From NCBI GenBank assembly GCA_946498245.1, contig CAMMNN010000025.1, positions 1 through 49,699 on the forward strand: DNA of 49,699 nt, written 5' to 3'. Of the stretch, positions 34,889 through 41,789 are shown piece by piece. This DNA comes from an uncultured Clostridium sp. GTDB taxonomy: Bacteria; Bacillota; Clostridia; Lachnospirales; Lachnospiraceae. A program made the translations under genes and the position numbers. Position 1 is the first letter of the stretch; every line of letters begins with the position of its first letter. The notes under the pieces are model-generated. The model had not been told where the DNA came from. It worked only from the letters and a program-made list of their open reading frames with translations, and did not search any database.

Positions 34889-35037
34889 CTTTTCATTCAT
34901 TCCGTGAATTTGTCGGATTTTTACAAGTTACTGGTCGTATTTTGTACAAAAAGACCTTAGCCCTAGAGTGGAAAACGCTGCCTTTGGCCTTGTTTACTTT
35001 TTTTCCATTTAATGGTACACTATTACCCAGATATTGA

Positions 35038-35082
35038 GGCAAAAGCATTTTGCCCCCTTAATACCCGCCGCCATATGGCGGC
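35038..35082 (+). other. Two-hairpin leader of the DUF3842 gene
   Basis: Two perfect hairpins stand in a row: GGCAAAA-GCA-TTTTGCC (35038-35054) and GCCGCC-ATAT-GGCGGC (35067-35082). The second ends 15 bases before the ATG, just ahead of the TGGAG ribosome site. It may control translation. No known riboswitch class was recognised. Confidence 0.6.
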
Positions 35083-35096
35083 AGAATGGAGTTTCT

Positions 35097-35501
35097 ATGA
35101 AAATCGTTGTAATAGACGGCCAAGGCGGAAAAATAGGACGGACTGTCATTGAACAATTAAAAAAGAAGGTTCCTCAGGAAGAGATTCTGGCCATTGGAAC
35201 CAACAGCATCGCTACTTCTTCCATGCTGAAAGCCGGAGCCGCGTTAGGGGCCACGGGCGAAAATCCCATTGTGGTAGCTTCCAGAGACGCGGACATTATC
35301 ATCGGTCCCATCGGAATCGTCATGGCGGACTCCCTCCTTGGGGAAATCACCCCGACCATGGCCAACGCCATTGCCTCCAGCAAAGCCAGAAAAATCCTTA
35401 TCCCCACCAACCGGTGCAATCACTTTATCGTCGGCTGCCAGTCCCTTTCTTTAAGCGATGCCATTCAGGCCGTCTGCTGTGAGGTAGAGCGTCTTTTATA
35501 A
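35097..35501 (+). CDS. DUF3842 family protein
   Basis: A 134-residue soluble protein that I recognise as DUF3842 from 'KIVVIDGQGGKIGRTVIEQL' and 'SRDADIIIGPIGIVMADS'. The glycine-rich opening (IDGQGGKIG) looks like a Rossmann-type nucleotide-binding loop. The family is common in clostridia and its function is not established. The start at 35097 has TGGAG seven bases upstream; a longer reading from 35034 would run through two strong hairpins and is rejected. It is a single-gene unit between the divergent pgi operon and the converging fba gene, ended by a bidirectional terminator. The paired hairpins ahead of it suggest translational control. Confidence 0.85.
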   Translation: MKIVVIDGQGGKIGRTVIEQLKKKVPQEEILAIGTNSIATSSMLKAGAALGATGENPIVVASRDADIIIGPIGIVMADSLLGEITPTMANAIASSKARKILIPTNRCNHFIVGCQSLSLSDAIQAVCCEVERLL

Positions 35502-35528
35502 GCAGAGCATTTTTAGCCCTATCATGGC

Positions 35529-35577
35529 AAAAACCGCTGCCGGACAGCGTCATTTCTGTCACGGACAGCGGTTTTTT
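35529..35577. terminator. Bidirectional terminator between the DUF3842 gene and fba
   Basis: AAAAACCGCTG pairs perfectly with CAGCGGTTTTT, with an inner GAC/GTC region, giving T-runs in both directions between converging genes. Confidence 0.88.
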
Positions 35578-35600
35578 CAGTCATCCACTCACGAAAAGGA

Positions 35601-36758
35601 TTACTTTTCCATCTTTTTGTAACGTTCTATCATTTCATCCAGGCTTACCTGTTCTACCAGAGGAGCTTTTCCGTAAGAACCAAACTGTACAATCAAAGTT
35701 CCTACTACTTCTTTTACACCCTTCTCAATGCAGTCCACGATAGCCGCCACATCGTCGTCCGGAACTATGCCGTACATAACGGTGTTCATAATCGGGGGCA
35801 GGAATACTCTGGGGTCAAACTGTTCTTTCTTAGCTTCCAGGAGTTCGTAAATAGGCCCGATAGAAGCGCTGGTTCTCTTCTCCGGATACTTGGCAAAAAG
35901 TTCCTTCATATTCCGGGTTACAGCCAAACGAATATCGGTATCTACGTTAATCTTGTTGATTCCGCAAGGAATGGCCGCCTGAAGCTCTTCAATAGAAATA
36001 CCATAGGCATTGGTAATGTTGCCGCCCAGGGCATTGATTTCATCTACAATGTATTTGGGTACGGTAGAAGAACCGTGGGAAACCAATGCTCCGAAGATTC
36101 CCTCATGGTTCAGGCACTCCCGGATAGCCGTAGCGATTTCCTTGCGAAGCTTTACGTCTTTTCCTTTGGAAGCTCCGTGCATAGTACCGTAGGAAATAGC
36201 CAGGGCATCTACCCCTGTCTTGCGGAAAAAGTCAATGGCAGTCAGGGGATTGGTGTATGTAGAGTTGGTGGCAAATACGTGATCCTCTACGCCGGCCAAA
36301 ACTCCCAGCTCTCCCTCTACGCTGACGCCGCGGGCGTGAGCGTATTTTACAACTTCTCTGGTAAGCTCCACATTTTCTTCATAAGGAAGGGAAGAACCGT
36401 CGATCATAACAGAGGTATATCCCCCTTCAATAGCAGCCACGCAAGAATCAAAATCACGGCCATGATCCAGATGCAGAACAATGGGGATTTCTGAATTTGC
36501 GCCATATTTCTTTACTGCATTGGCAATATTTTTGGCTCCGGCTTTCTTATCCTCCAGAGTCGCATGGGCAAAGTCCGTGCAGCCTCCCATAAAGCCGTTG
36601 GCCAGATCCGCCCCCTGCAGAATCGCCGCAGAGCGGAACATCTCATGTACCTCGATAACGGCCTTTGCCTGGGCCACTGCATTTACATTAAAAGCGCCCT
36701 GAGCAAAACCATTTTTCACAGCCGCCTCCATCAGAGGCCGTAAAGGAATTAATGGCAT
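35601..36758 (-). CDS. fba: Class II fructose-bisphosphate aldolase family protein
   Basis: A 385-residue zinc aldolase, longer than the 285-310 of most bacterial class IIB enzymes. The catalytic Asp98 and zinc ligand His99 lie in HLDHG; 'EGELGVLAGVED' and 'SYGTMHGASKG' supply the other metal ligands, and 'INVDTDIRLA' binds the phosphate. It cleaves fructose 1,6-bisphosphate or a related ketose bisphosphate. Its promoter (TTGACA-17-TATTAT) is overlapped by the third copy of the 19-bp dyad, so it belongs to the same regulon as pgi and the GH3/pfk pair. GGAGGAAAG precedes the ATG. Family firm; exact sugar-phosphate substrate unproven. Confidence 0.93.
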   Translation of the reverse strand: MPLIPLRPLMEAAVKNGFAQGAFNVNAVAQAKAVIEVHEMFRSAAILQGADLANGFMGGCTDFAHATLEDKKAGAKNIANAVKKYGANSEIPIVLHLDHGRDFDSCVAAIEGGYTSVMIDGSSLPYEENVELTREVVKYAHARGVSVEGELGVLAGVEDHVFATNSTYTNPLTAIDFFRKTGVDALAISYGTMHGASKGKDVKLRKEIATAIRECLNHEGIFGALVSHGSSTVPKYIVDEINALGGNITNAYGISIEELQAAIPCGINKINVDTDIRLAVTRNMKELFAKYPEKRTSASIGPIYELLEAKKEQFDPRVFLPPIMNTVMYGIVPDDDVAAIVDCIEKGVKEVVGTLIVQFGSYGKAPLVEQVSLDEMIERYKKMEK

Positions 36759-36778
36759 AATCTTTCCTCCTTTAATTT

Positions 36779-36797
36779 ATTAATTTAAATAAATAAT
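36779..36797. promoter_or_regulatory. ROK-type operator candidate, copy 3 (fba promoter)
   Basis: ATTAATTTAAATAAATAAT, identical over 19 bases to copies 1 and 2. On the minus strand it starts within the -10 box of fba. Confidence 0.75.
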
Positions 36798-36821
36798 ATA
36801 CCTATCTACCTGCTTTGTCAA
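36793..36821 (-). promoter_or_regulatory. Promoter of fba
   Basis: On the minus strand TTGACA, a 17-base spacer and TATTAT. The -10 box overlaps the operator dyad. Confidence 0.8.
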
Positions 36822-36849
36822 TGGCTCTTTTCTTTTTAAGAAAAATTTA

Positions 36850-37671
36850 TTAGTCTTCCAGAGCCGCAACATATTCCGTAAAGGTCAAAGTAATATCCGG
36901 GTGATTCTGAAGCAAGGAAACCGGAAATGCTGCGGTGGCCTCCCCATAGCCCGTCCGGCGGACTACAGCTCTGTGCCAATTGCGGAAGCAGCCTAAACGG
37001 ATTTTTCTGGCATGGGAGATTTCATAAATCCCGATGGTCACGCAGTAATGAGGCATATCCTCTAAAGCGCCTCCGAAATCTCCAATTGCATTGGCCGTTC
37101 TGGTTTCCGGAGAGATTTTCAGCACTCTGGTTTTCTGAGCTAAAAACTCTTCGTTTGTCATGGAAGGATCCGCCTCATTAAAAGCCACATGGCCGTTAAT
37201 GCCGATTCCGCCGAAAGCAATATCGACTCCTCCCAGCTTTTCGATCAGTTCCGGAATATAAGAAATATTTTTCGGATCCGGGAATACTCTCTGCTCCACT
37301 GGCATTACCAGATCCGGATTGATTTTGGTATAAACCGTTCTTTCCATAAAGCCCCGGAAGCTTAAAGGATGATCCATGGGAACCCAGTTTTTATCATCAT
37401 CCAGGTATTCGTCCATGTTAATAAACCACACATTTTTCAGGGAAATCCCCTGGCTGTTGACCATATCCACGAAATAGGGATACTGGCCTACGGGTCCTAC
37501 GGGGCAGATAAACACCGTCTTTTCGCCCTTTTCATTGTGGAGCTTAATCTCCTCCACCATCTGCTCTGCCATTTCCTTAAAAACTTCCGCATTATCCGCC
37601 TTGCAGTATAACGGCATTTTAGGATTTTTTAAAAGGGCTTCTTTGTCAAATTGGTAATACTCATGTCTCAT
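36850..37671 (-). CDS. Glucosamine-6-phosphate deaminase family protein (NagB-like, active-site variant)
   Basis: A 273-residue NagB/RpiA-fold protein. 'NMDEY' carries Asp87 (E. coli NagB Asp72) and 'GGIGINGHVAFNE' carries His161 and Glu166 (His143 and Glu148). The position of the catalytic Asp141 is Asn159, a substitution in the proton-relay site, so plain glucosamine-6-phosphate deamination is in doubt; it could isomerise or deaminate another sugar phosphate. Near the C-terminus 'RKIRLGCFRNWHRAVVRR' also departs from common NagB. ATG at 37671 has GGAGGG seven bases upstream. It follows the SsuA-like gene across a terminator-like hairpin and precedes fba. Confidence 0.85.
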   Translation of the reverse strand: MRHEYYQFDKEALLKNPKMPLYCKADNAEVFKEMAEQMVEEIKLHNEKGEKTVFICPVGPVGQYPYFVDMVNSQGISLKNVWFINMDEYLDDDKNWVPMDHPLSFRGFMERTVYTKINPDLVMPVEQRVFPDPKNISYIPELIEKLGGVDIAFGGIGINGHVAFNEADPSMTNEEFLAQKTRVLKISPETRTANAIGDFGGALEDMPHYCVTIGIYEISHARKIRLGCFRNWHRAVVRRTGYGEATAAFPVSLLQNHPDITLTFTEYVAALED

Positions 37672-37712
37672 TCCATATCCCTCCACTGTAGTCAATTCAT
37701 TTCATTTTGCAG

Positions 37713-37763
37713 AAAAAGCGGGGAGCGCCGCTATTGTACAGCCACAATGTTTCAGCGCTCCCC
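37713..37763 (-). terminator. Terminator or attenuator after the SsuA-like gene
   Basis: On the minus strand GGGGAGCGC/GCGCTCCCC is a perfect 9-bp stem with an inner ATTGT/ACAAT pair, followed by GCTTTTTC. No separate promoter is evident between it and the NagB-like gene, so partial read-through is likely. Confidence 0.78.
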
Positions 37764-37778
37764 AATGGTTTCTTTCTT

Positions 37779-38873
37779 TTAATTTCCAGCTTCTTCCATA
37801 ACATCCAGCATTACATAATCGCTGATGGGAACTTCTCCCTCAACTGCTCCGGAAGCAATCAGGTTTTCCTGCTGAATCTTATAATAATTTTCTACTGTAC
37901 CGTCTGCTGCACCTTCTGCAACTTCTTTGCCAGTAAGCCAGTCGGCATCGCCTCTCTGATTGTATACAGAGTCGTAATCGGTCTTAGTCTGATCTGCAAC
38001 GAACTGAGCAACTTCCTCATAGTTTTCGTCTGCTGCGTAATCCATGCCTTTGTACAGAGCTTTTACGAAACGCACAATATTGTCTCTGTTGGACTCTGCA
38101 TAAGCAGGCGTTACGATCCAGCTTGCCAGAGATACGCTGGTATCGGAGAAGGTCAGGTTATCGCAAAGTTTGGTGGAATCCGCAACTTCTTCCAGAATCT
38201 TCAGGCTGTTGGGGGACCAGGTAGCGCAGGCGTCAACGCCTCCGGACAGCATTGCGGTTACAATACCGGATGCGTCCATATCCATCGGCTGAATGTCATC
38301 CATGGTCAGGCCGGCTTTCTCCAGACCCATCTTTAAAATATCTTCACTGGAGGTTCCGGAAGAGTATGCAACGGTCTTACCCTTTAAATCTTCCAGCGTC
38401 TTGATTTCCGGTCCGCCGATAACAGCGTCGCCGTTAGAGATATGAGACAAAGCGGCAATCTTTGCCTGTCCGTTAATACAAAGCTTGTGTGCACCCTGGC
38501 CGATATAGCCGATGTCAATGCTTCCGGACTCCATAGCTGCGATAATGGTGGGGCCGTCCTGGAATTCTACAAAGTTCAGGGTAATTCCCTCTTCTTCCAT
38601 GAATCCCTTCTGAACTGCTGTGGTAACAGACCAAAGGCTTCCGTAGTTAGGCATATAGGCTACATTCAGAGTAATGGGATCCTTTGCCGCTTCCGCTGCC
38701 TCGGTTTCAGCCGCCTCCGTCTCTGCTGCCTCAGTTTCAGCCGCTTCTGTTTCTGCTGCTGTTGTAGGAGCCGCAGTGGTAGCTGCTACAGTCTCTGCAT
38801 TCTGGCCTCCTCCGCAGGCAGCTAATGACAGTACCATTGCCGTCGCCAGCAATACCGATAGTTTCTTTCTCAT
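37779..38873 (-). CDS. SsuA/TauA-type ABC transporter substrate-binding lipoprotein
   Basis: A 364-residue lipoprotein with lipobox LAAC at residue 20. The linker holds four tandem copies of the five-residue unit TEAAE, encoded by a 15-bp repeat. The mature domain (LNVAYMPNYGSLWSVTTAV, FVEFQDGPTIIAAMESGSID, GKTVAYSSGTSSEDIL) is of the NMT1/SsuA/TauA family, which binds sulfonates, nitrate, thiamine precursors and similar small ligands. It is third in an operon after the permease and ATPase genes and behind an intercistronic hairpin that may raise its mRNA level. The LacI gene and operator beside the operon suggest a sugar-linked ligand, for example a sulfonated or sulfated compound; this is inference. 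Confidence 0.9.
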   Translation of the reverse strand: MRKKLSVLLATAMVLSLAACGGGQNAETVAATTAAPTTAAETEAAETEAAETEAAETEAAEAAKDPITLNVAYMPNYGSLWSVTTAVQKGFMEEEGITLNFVEFQDGPTIIAAMESGSIDIGYIGQGAHKLCINGQAKIAALSHISNGDAVIGGPEIKTLEDLKGKTVAYSSGTSSEDILKMGLEKAGLTMDDIQPMDMDASGIVTAMLSGGVDACATWSPNSLKILEEVADSTKLCDNLTFSDTSVSLASWIVTPAYAESNRDNIVRFVKALYKGMDYAADENYEEVAQFVADQTKTDYDSVYNQRGDADWLTGKEVAEGAADGTVENYYKIQQENLIASGAVEGEVPISDYVMLDVMEEAGN

Positions 38874-38902
38874 AATAAAGTCCTCCTTTTAGGTTCATAT
38901 AT

Positions 38903-38925
38903 CTTCTGCGGCTTAACCGCAGAAG
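38903..38925. other. Intercistronic hairpin upstream of the SsuA-like gene
   Basis: CTTCTGCGG and CCGCAGAAG form a 9-bp stem with a five-base loop and no T-run. It probably stabilises the binding-protein mRNA relative to the upstream genes. Confidence 0.65.
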
Positions 38926-38936
38926 TATGGTTTTCA

Positions 38937-39728
38937 TTACTTTCTTACTTCCAGGTACTCCTGATATACCTGACTCCAAATCCGGTTTTTCAGTTCGATA
39001 AACTCGGGAGTCATTTTCGTTTCCTGAGTTCTGGGATAAGGAATATTAATGTCCACTATATCGCGGATCCGGCCGGGTCTGGCACTCATGATTATAACTC
39101 GGGTTGCCAAAACAATAGCCTCTTCTACGTCATGGGTGATGAAGAAGCAGGTCTTCTGCTCTTCCTCCCAGGTCTTTAACAGTTCCGTCTGAAGCTGCGT
39201 CCTGGTCTGGGCGTCCAAAGCTCCGAAAGGCTCGTCCATCAGAAGAACTTCCGGCTGTACGGCATAGGCTCTGGCAATAGCCACCCTCTGTTTCATACCG
39301 CCTGATAATTCCTTGGGATAGCTGTCCACAAAATCTTCCAGATCAACCATCTTTATGTACTTCATGGCCACTTCTCTGGCCTCTTCATCACTCATTCCCT
39401 TTAATTTCAGGCCGAACATTACGTTTTTAATTACTGTCAGCCAGGGGAACAGCGCATACTGCTGGAAAACTACGCCCCGCTCCGTACCAGTGCCTTCCAC
39501 CTTTTTTCCATCTACGTACACAGCGCCGGAAGTAGCGTCCAAAAGTCCTGCTATGATATTCAGAAGAGTAGATTTTCCGCATCCGGAAGGTCCGACCACA
39601 CAGATAAACTCGTTTTCCTTAATATCCAGGCTGACGCCGTTTAAGGCTATCATTTTGCCTTTGCGCCCCTCGTAAATTTTCTCGACATTATCAATTCTTA
39701 CTTTTACTCGTCTCTCTTCTCTTGCCAT
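38937..39728 (-). CDS. SsuB/TauB-type ABC transporter ATP-binding protein
   Basis: A 263-residue ATPase. Walker A (GPSGCGKST, about 46-54), the signature LSGGMKQRV, Walker B VLLMDEPFGALD and the switch histidine in ITHDVEEA are all intact. The C-terminal 40 residues match the SsuB/TauB family extension. ATG at 39728 has GGAGG upstream and its first 25 bases overlap the end of the permease gene, which indicates tight coupling. It energises the permease at 39704-40504 for the ligand bound by the lipoprotein. Confidence 0.94.
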   Translation of the reverse strand: MAREERRVKVRIDNVEKIYEGRKGKMIALNGVSLDIKENEFICVVGPSGCGKSTLLNIIAGLLDATSGAVYVDGKKVEGTGTERGVVFQQYALFPWLTVIKNVMFGLKLKGMSDEEAREVAMKYIKMVDLEDFVDSYPKELSGGMKQRVAIARAYAVQPEVLLMDEPFGALDAQTRTQLQTELLKTWEEEQKTCFFITHDVEEAIVLATRVIIMSARPGRIRDIVDINIPYPRTQETKMTPEFIELKNRIWSQVYQEYLEVRK

Positions 39729-40504
39729 CTGGTGAACCTCCTCTCCCACATCTTAATTAATTTTTCGCTGGTAATACCGATAATACCAATAATGATGATG
39801 TAAAGAAGCATGGGTTCTACTTCAAAACTGTTGTTCAGAGAACGGATTCTCATTCCCAAACCAGCAATGGCGCCTGTAGATTCCGCTGCAATCAGGGTAG
39901 TTAAAGCAACGGATACACCCAGTCTTACCGCTGTCACAATAAAGGGGGTCGTTGCCGGGAAAATAACCTTCACAAAAATGTCCTTGTCCTTTGCGCCTAA
40001 TACCCGGGCCGCTTTAATCAAAGTCTCGTCTACATTGCGGACGCCCTGATAAATCGTTACCGTCATAATCAAAAATGTTGCCATCCAGATTACGATAACC
40101 TGGGGACGACGGCCGACACCTGCTGAAATAACAACCAGGGGAACGTATGCCAGCGGCGGAATATTACGGATAAACTGGATCCAGGGTTCCACAATAAAAC
40201 GCACCGGGCGGTACCACGCCATTAAAAAGGCTACCGGCACAGCGGTTACAAATCCCAGAGCAAATCCCAGTACTACTGAGATCATACTGCTGGAAAAGTC
40301 TTCCCAAAGCACGCCTCTCTCTATCATGGTCTTTAATGAGGCCAATACTTTGGGGGCGAAAGGAAAGCTTCGGGCTGTCTTAGGATAGATGGAAAGACAG
40401 TACCATAAAGCAATCGCCACTAAAAAGGAAATGCAGAGCCATCCCCAATTAGGGATTTTGGAAATCAAATCTTTTTGATCTCCTGTTTTTTTCTTATCAG
40501 GCAT
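39704..40504 (-). CDS. SsuC/TauC-type ABC transporter permease
   Basis: A 266-residue permease with about six membrane helices. The ATPase-contact motif is visible in 'AARVLGAKDKDIFVKVIFPATTPFI' (EAA loop, with A-x-x-x-G). First gene of the permease-ATPase-binding-protein operon; GAGGGGG precedes the ATG. The promoter has TATAAT about 55 bases upstream, and the 16-bp LacI-type palindrome lies just beyond its -35 region, shared with the divergent LacI gene. The family imports sulfonates, taurine, nitrate or precursors of thiamine; the real ligand is not readable from sequence. Confidence 0.93.
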   Translation of the reverse strand: MPDKKKTGDQKDLISKIPNWGWLCISFLVAIALWYCLSIYPKTARSFPFAPKVLASLKTMIERGVLWEDFSSSMISVVLGFALGFVTAVPVAFLMAWYRPVRFIVEPWIQFIRNIPPLAYVPLVVISAGVGRRPQVIVIWMATFLIMTVTIYQGVRNVDETLIKAARVLGAKDKDIFVKVIFPATTPFIVTAVRLGVSVALTTLIAAESTGAIAGLGMRIRSLNNSFEVEPMLLYIIIIGIIGITSEKLIKMWERRFTRWQEKRDE

Positions 40505-40560
40505 ATAATCCCCCTCTTTCTGTGCTATTTTGCCAATTCCACTTCATCAGCATCTCAATT

Positions 40561-40589
40561 ATATCACGCTTTTTCACAAAATGAAACTT
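40561..40589 (-). promoter_or_regulatory. Promoter of the SsuABC-type operon
   Basis: On the minus strand a weak TTTCAT -35, a 17-base spacer and TATAAT, about 55 bases upstream of the permease start codon. End positions are approximate to a few bases. Confidence 0.6.
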
Positions 40590-40595
40590 CTTTTC

Positions 40596-40611
40596 ACACA
40601 AACGTTTGTGT
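40596..40611. promoter_or_regulatory. LacI-family operator between the SsuABC-type operon and the LacI gene
   Basis: ACACAAACGTTTGTGT is a perfect 16-bp palindrome with the central CG typical of LacI-family sites. It shares CAAACGTTTG with the site at 15441-15454. Confidence 0.82.
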
Positions 40612-40689
40612 AGTTTAACATCAAATGTCCCCGAAGCTTTCAATAGCGCTCTTTGCGCGATAATAGCTGGATTTTTTCGCCCATTTCTA

Positions 40690-40704
40690 TTATACTTAGT
40701 ATAA
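40690..40704. promoter_or_regulatory. Second dyad upstream of the LacI gene
   Basis: TTATACT-T-AGTATAA has perfect 7-bp arms and lies 30 bases before the start codon, overlapping a possible TATACT -10 box. It is unrelated in sequence to the LacI palindrome. Confidence 0.5.
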
Positions 40705-40733
40705 AGACCGCCATTCTGCAGAAGGAGGAAGCC

Positions 40734-41753
40734 ATGACGCTAAAAGAAATTGCCAGAGAAGCCGGTGTCTCTATTTCCACCGTTTCCCGGGTCATTAATA
40801 ATAATTCCAAAGCCGCCAGCAAAGAAGTCCAGGACCGCATTTGGGAAATTGTCCGCCGCACTGGTTATACCCCAAATTCCGTGGCCCAAAATCTCAAGCA
40901 GGGAGGCGTTCAGAATCCGGAATCCAAATCCCGTTCTCTGGCCTGTCTTTTTGCCCGGACTCCGGATATGATGACGGACGTGTTTTTCAGCTCTCTGGCC
41001 CGCAGCATTGAACAGGAGGCTTTCCGCCACAATTATATTCTAAAGTATTCCTTCAGTTCTTTTGACATTAACAATCCGGCCACTTACCAAATCATCGCTG
41101 ACAACCATGTCAATGGCATCGCTGTTTTAGGCCGGTGCGATAAGCAGACCCTGAAGTTTTTAAAACAGTATTTTAATAATATCGTCTATGCCGGCCTCAA
41201 CAGTCTGGACGCCAAATACGATCAGATCATCTGTGAAGGCCGCCAGGCCAGTTATACCGCCACAGAACATCTGATTAAGCTGGGACACACCAAAATCGGC
41301 TATATCGGAGAAACCCTTTATGAAGAACGGTATGCCGGCTACTGCGACGCTCTCGCTTCCCACAAAATTCCTCTCAGGAAAGAATACATTGCCAACGTGA
41401 AGCTTTCATCAGAAGACGGTTATCGGGGAGCCAAAATTCTTTTGGAGCGCTGTGCCGATGTCACAGCTCTTTTCTGCAGCAACGATATTACCGCTATCGG
41501 CGCCATGCACGGACTTCAGGAAAGCGGACTTCGAATCCCCCAGGATATATCTGTTATCAGCATTGACGACATCGACACGGCCCAATATCTGACTCCTATG
41601 CTGACGACTATTCACATTCCTACTCAGGAAATGGGGCAGATGGCGGCAAAGATTTTAATCGACCGCATTGACGGCGGCCACCGCCTTCCTATCAAGCTCC
41701 AACTGCCTTTCTACCTTGCTAACCGGGAAAGCTGCGCCAAATATAAAGGATAG
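40734..41753 (+). CDS. LacI family transcriptional regulator
   Basis: A 339-residue regulator. The helix-turn-helix and hinge helix (TLKEIAREAGVSISTVSRVI) are followed by a periplasmic-binding-protein-like sugar domain (GIAVLGRCDK, LIKLGHTKIGYIG, DISVISIDDIDTAQYLTP). ATG at 40734 has AAGGAGG eight bases upstream; the 27 residues before it in frame are rejected. The perfect 16-bp palindrome in the divergent control region is the obvious operator, and the related site at 15441-15454 could put the GH3/pfk promoter in the same regulon. It is followed by a mutarotase-like gene, which supports a sugar ligand. Confidence 0.95.
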   Translation: MTLKEIAREAGVSISTVSRVINNNSKAASKEVQDRIWEIVRRTGYTPNSVAQNLKQGGVQNPESKSRSLACLFARTPDMMTDVFFSSLARSIEQEAFRHNYILKYSFSSFDINNPATYQIIADNHVNGIAVLGRCDKQTLKFLKQYFNNIVYAGLNSLDAKYDQIICEGRQASYTATEHLIKLGHTKIGYIGETLYEERYAGYCDALASHKIPLRKEYIANVKLSSEDGYRGAKILLERCADVTALFCSNDITAIGAMHGLQESGLRIPQDISVISIDDIDTAQYLTPMLTTIHIPTQEMGQMAAKILIDRIDGGHRLPIKLQLPFYLANRESCAKYKG

Positions 41754-41789
41754 TTTTTCATTACCATTACATATAAGGAGGATTTTATT

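Noticed and set aside
40653..40733. A 27-residue N-terminal extension of the LacI regulator
   Set aside because: The AAGGAGG site and the conserved helix-turn-helix start point to ATG at 40734; the extension runs through promoter-like sequence and a dyad.
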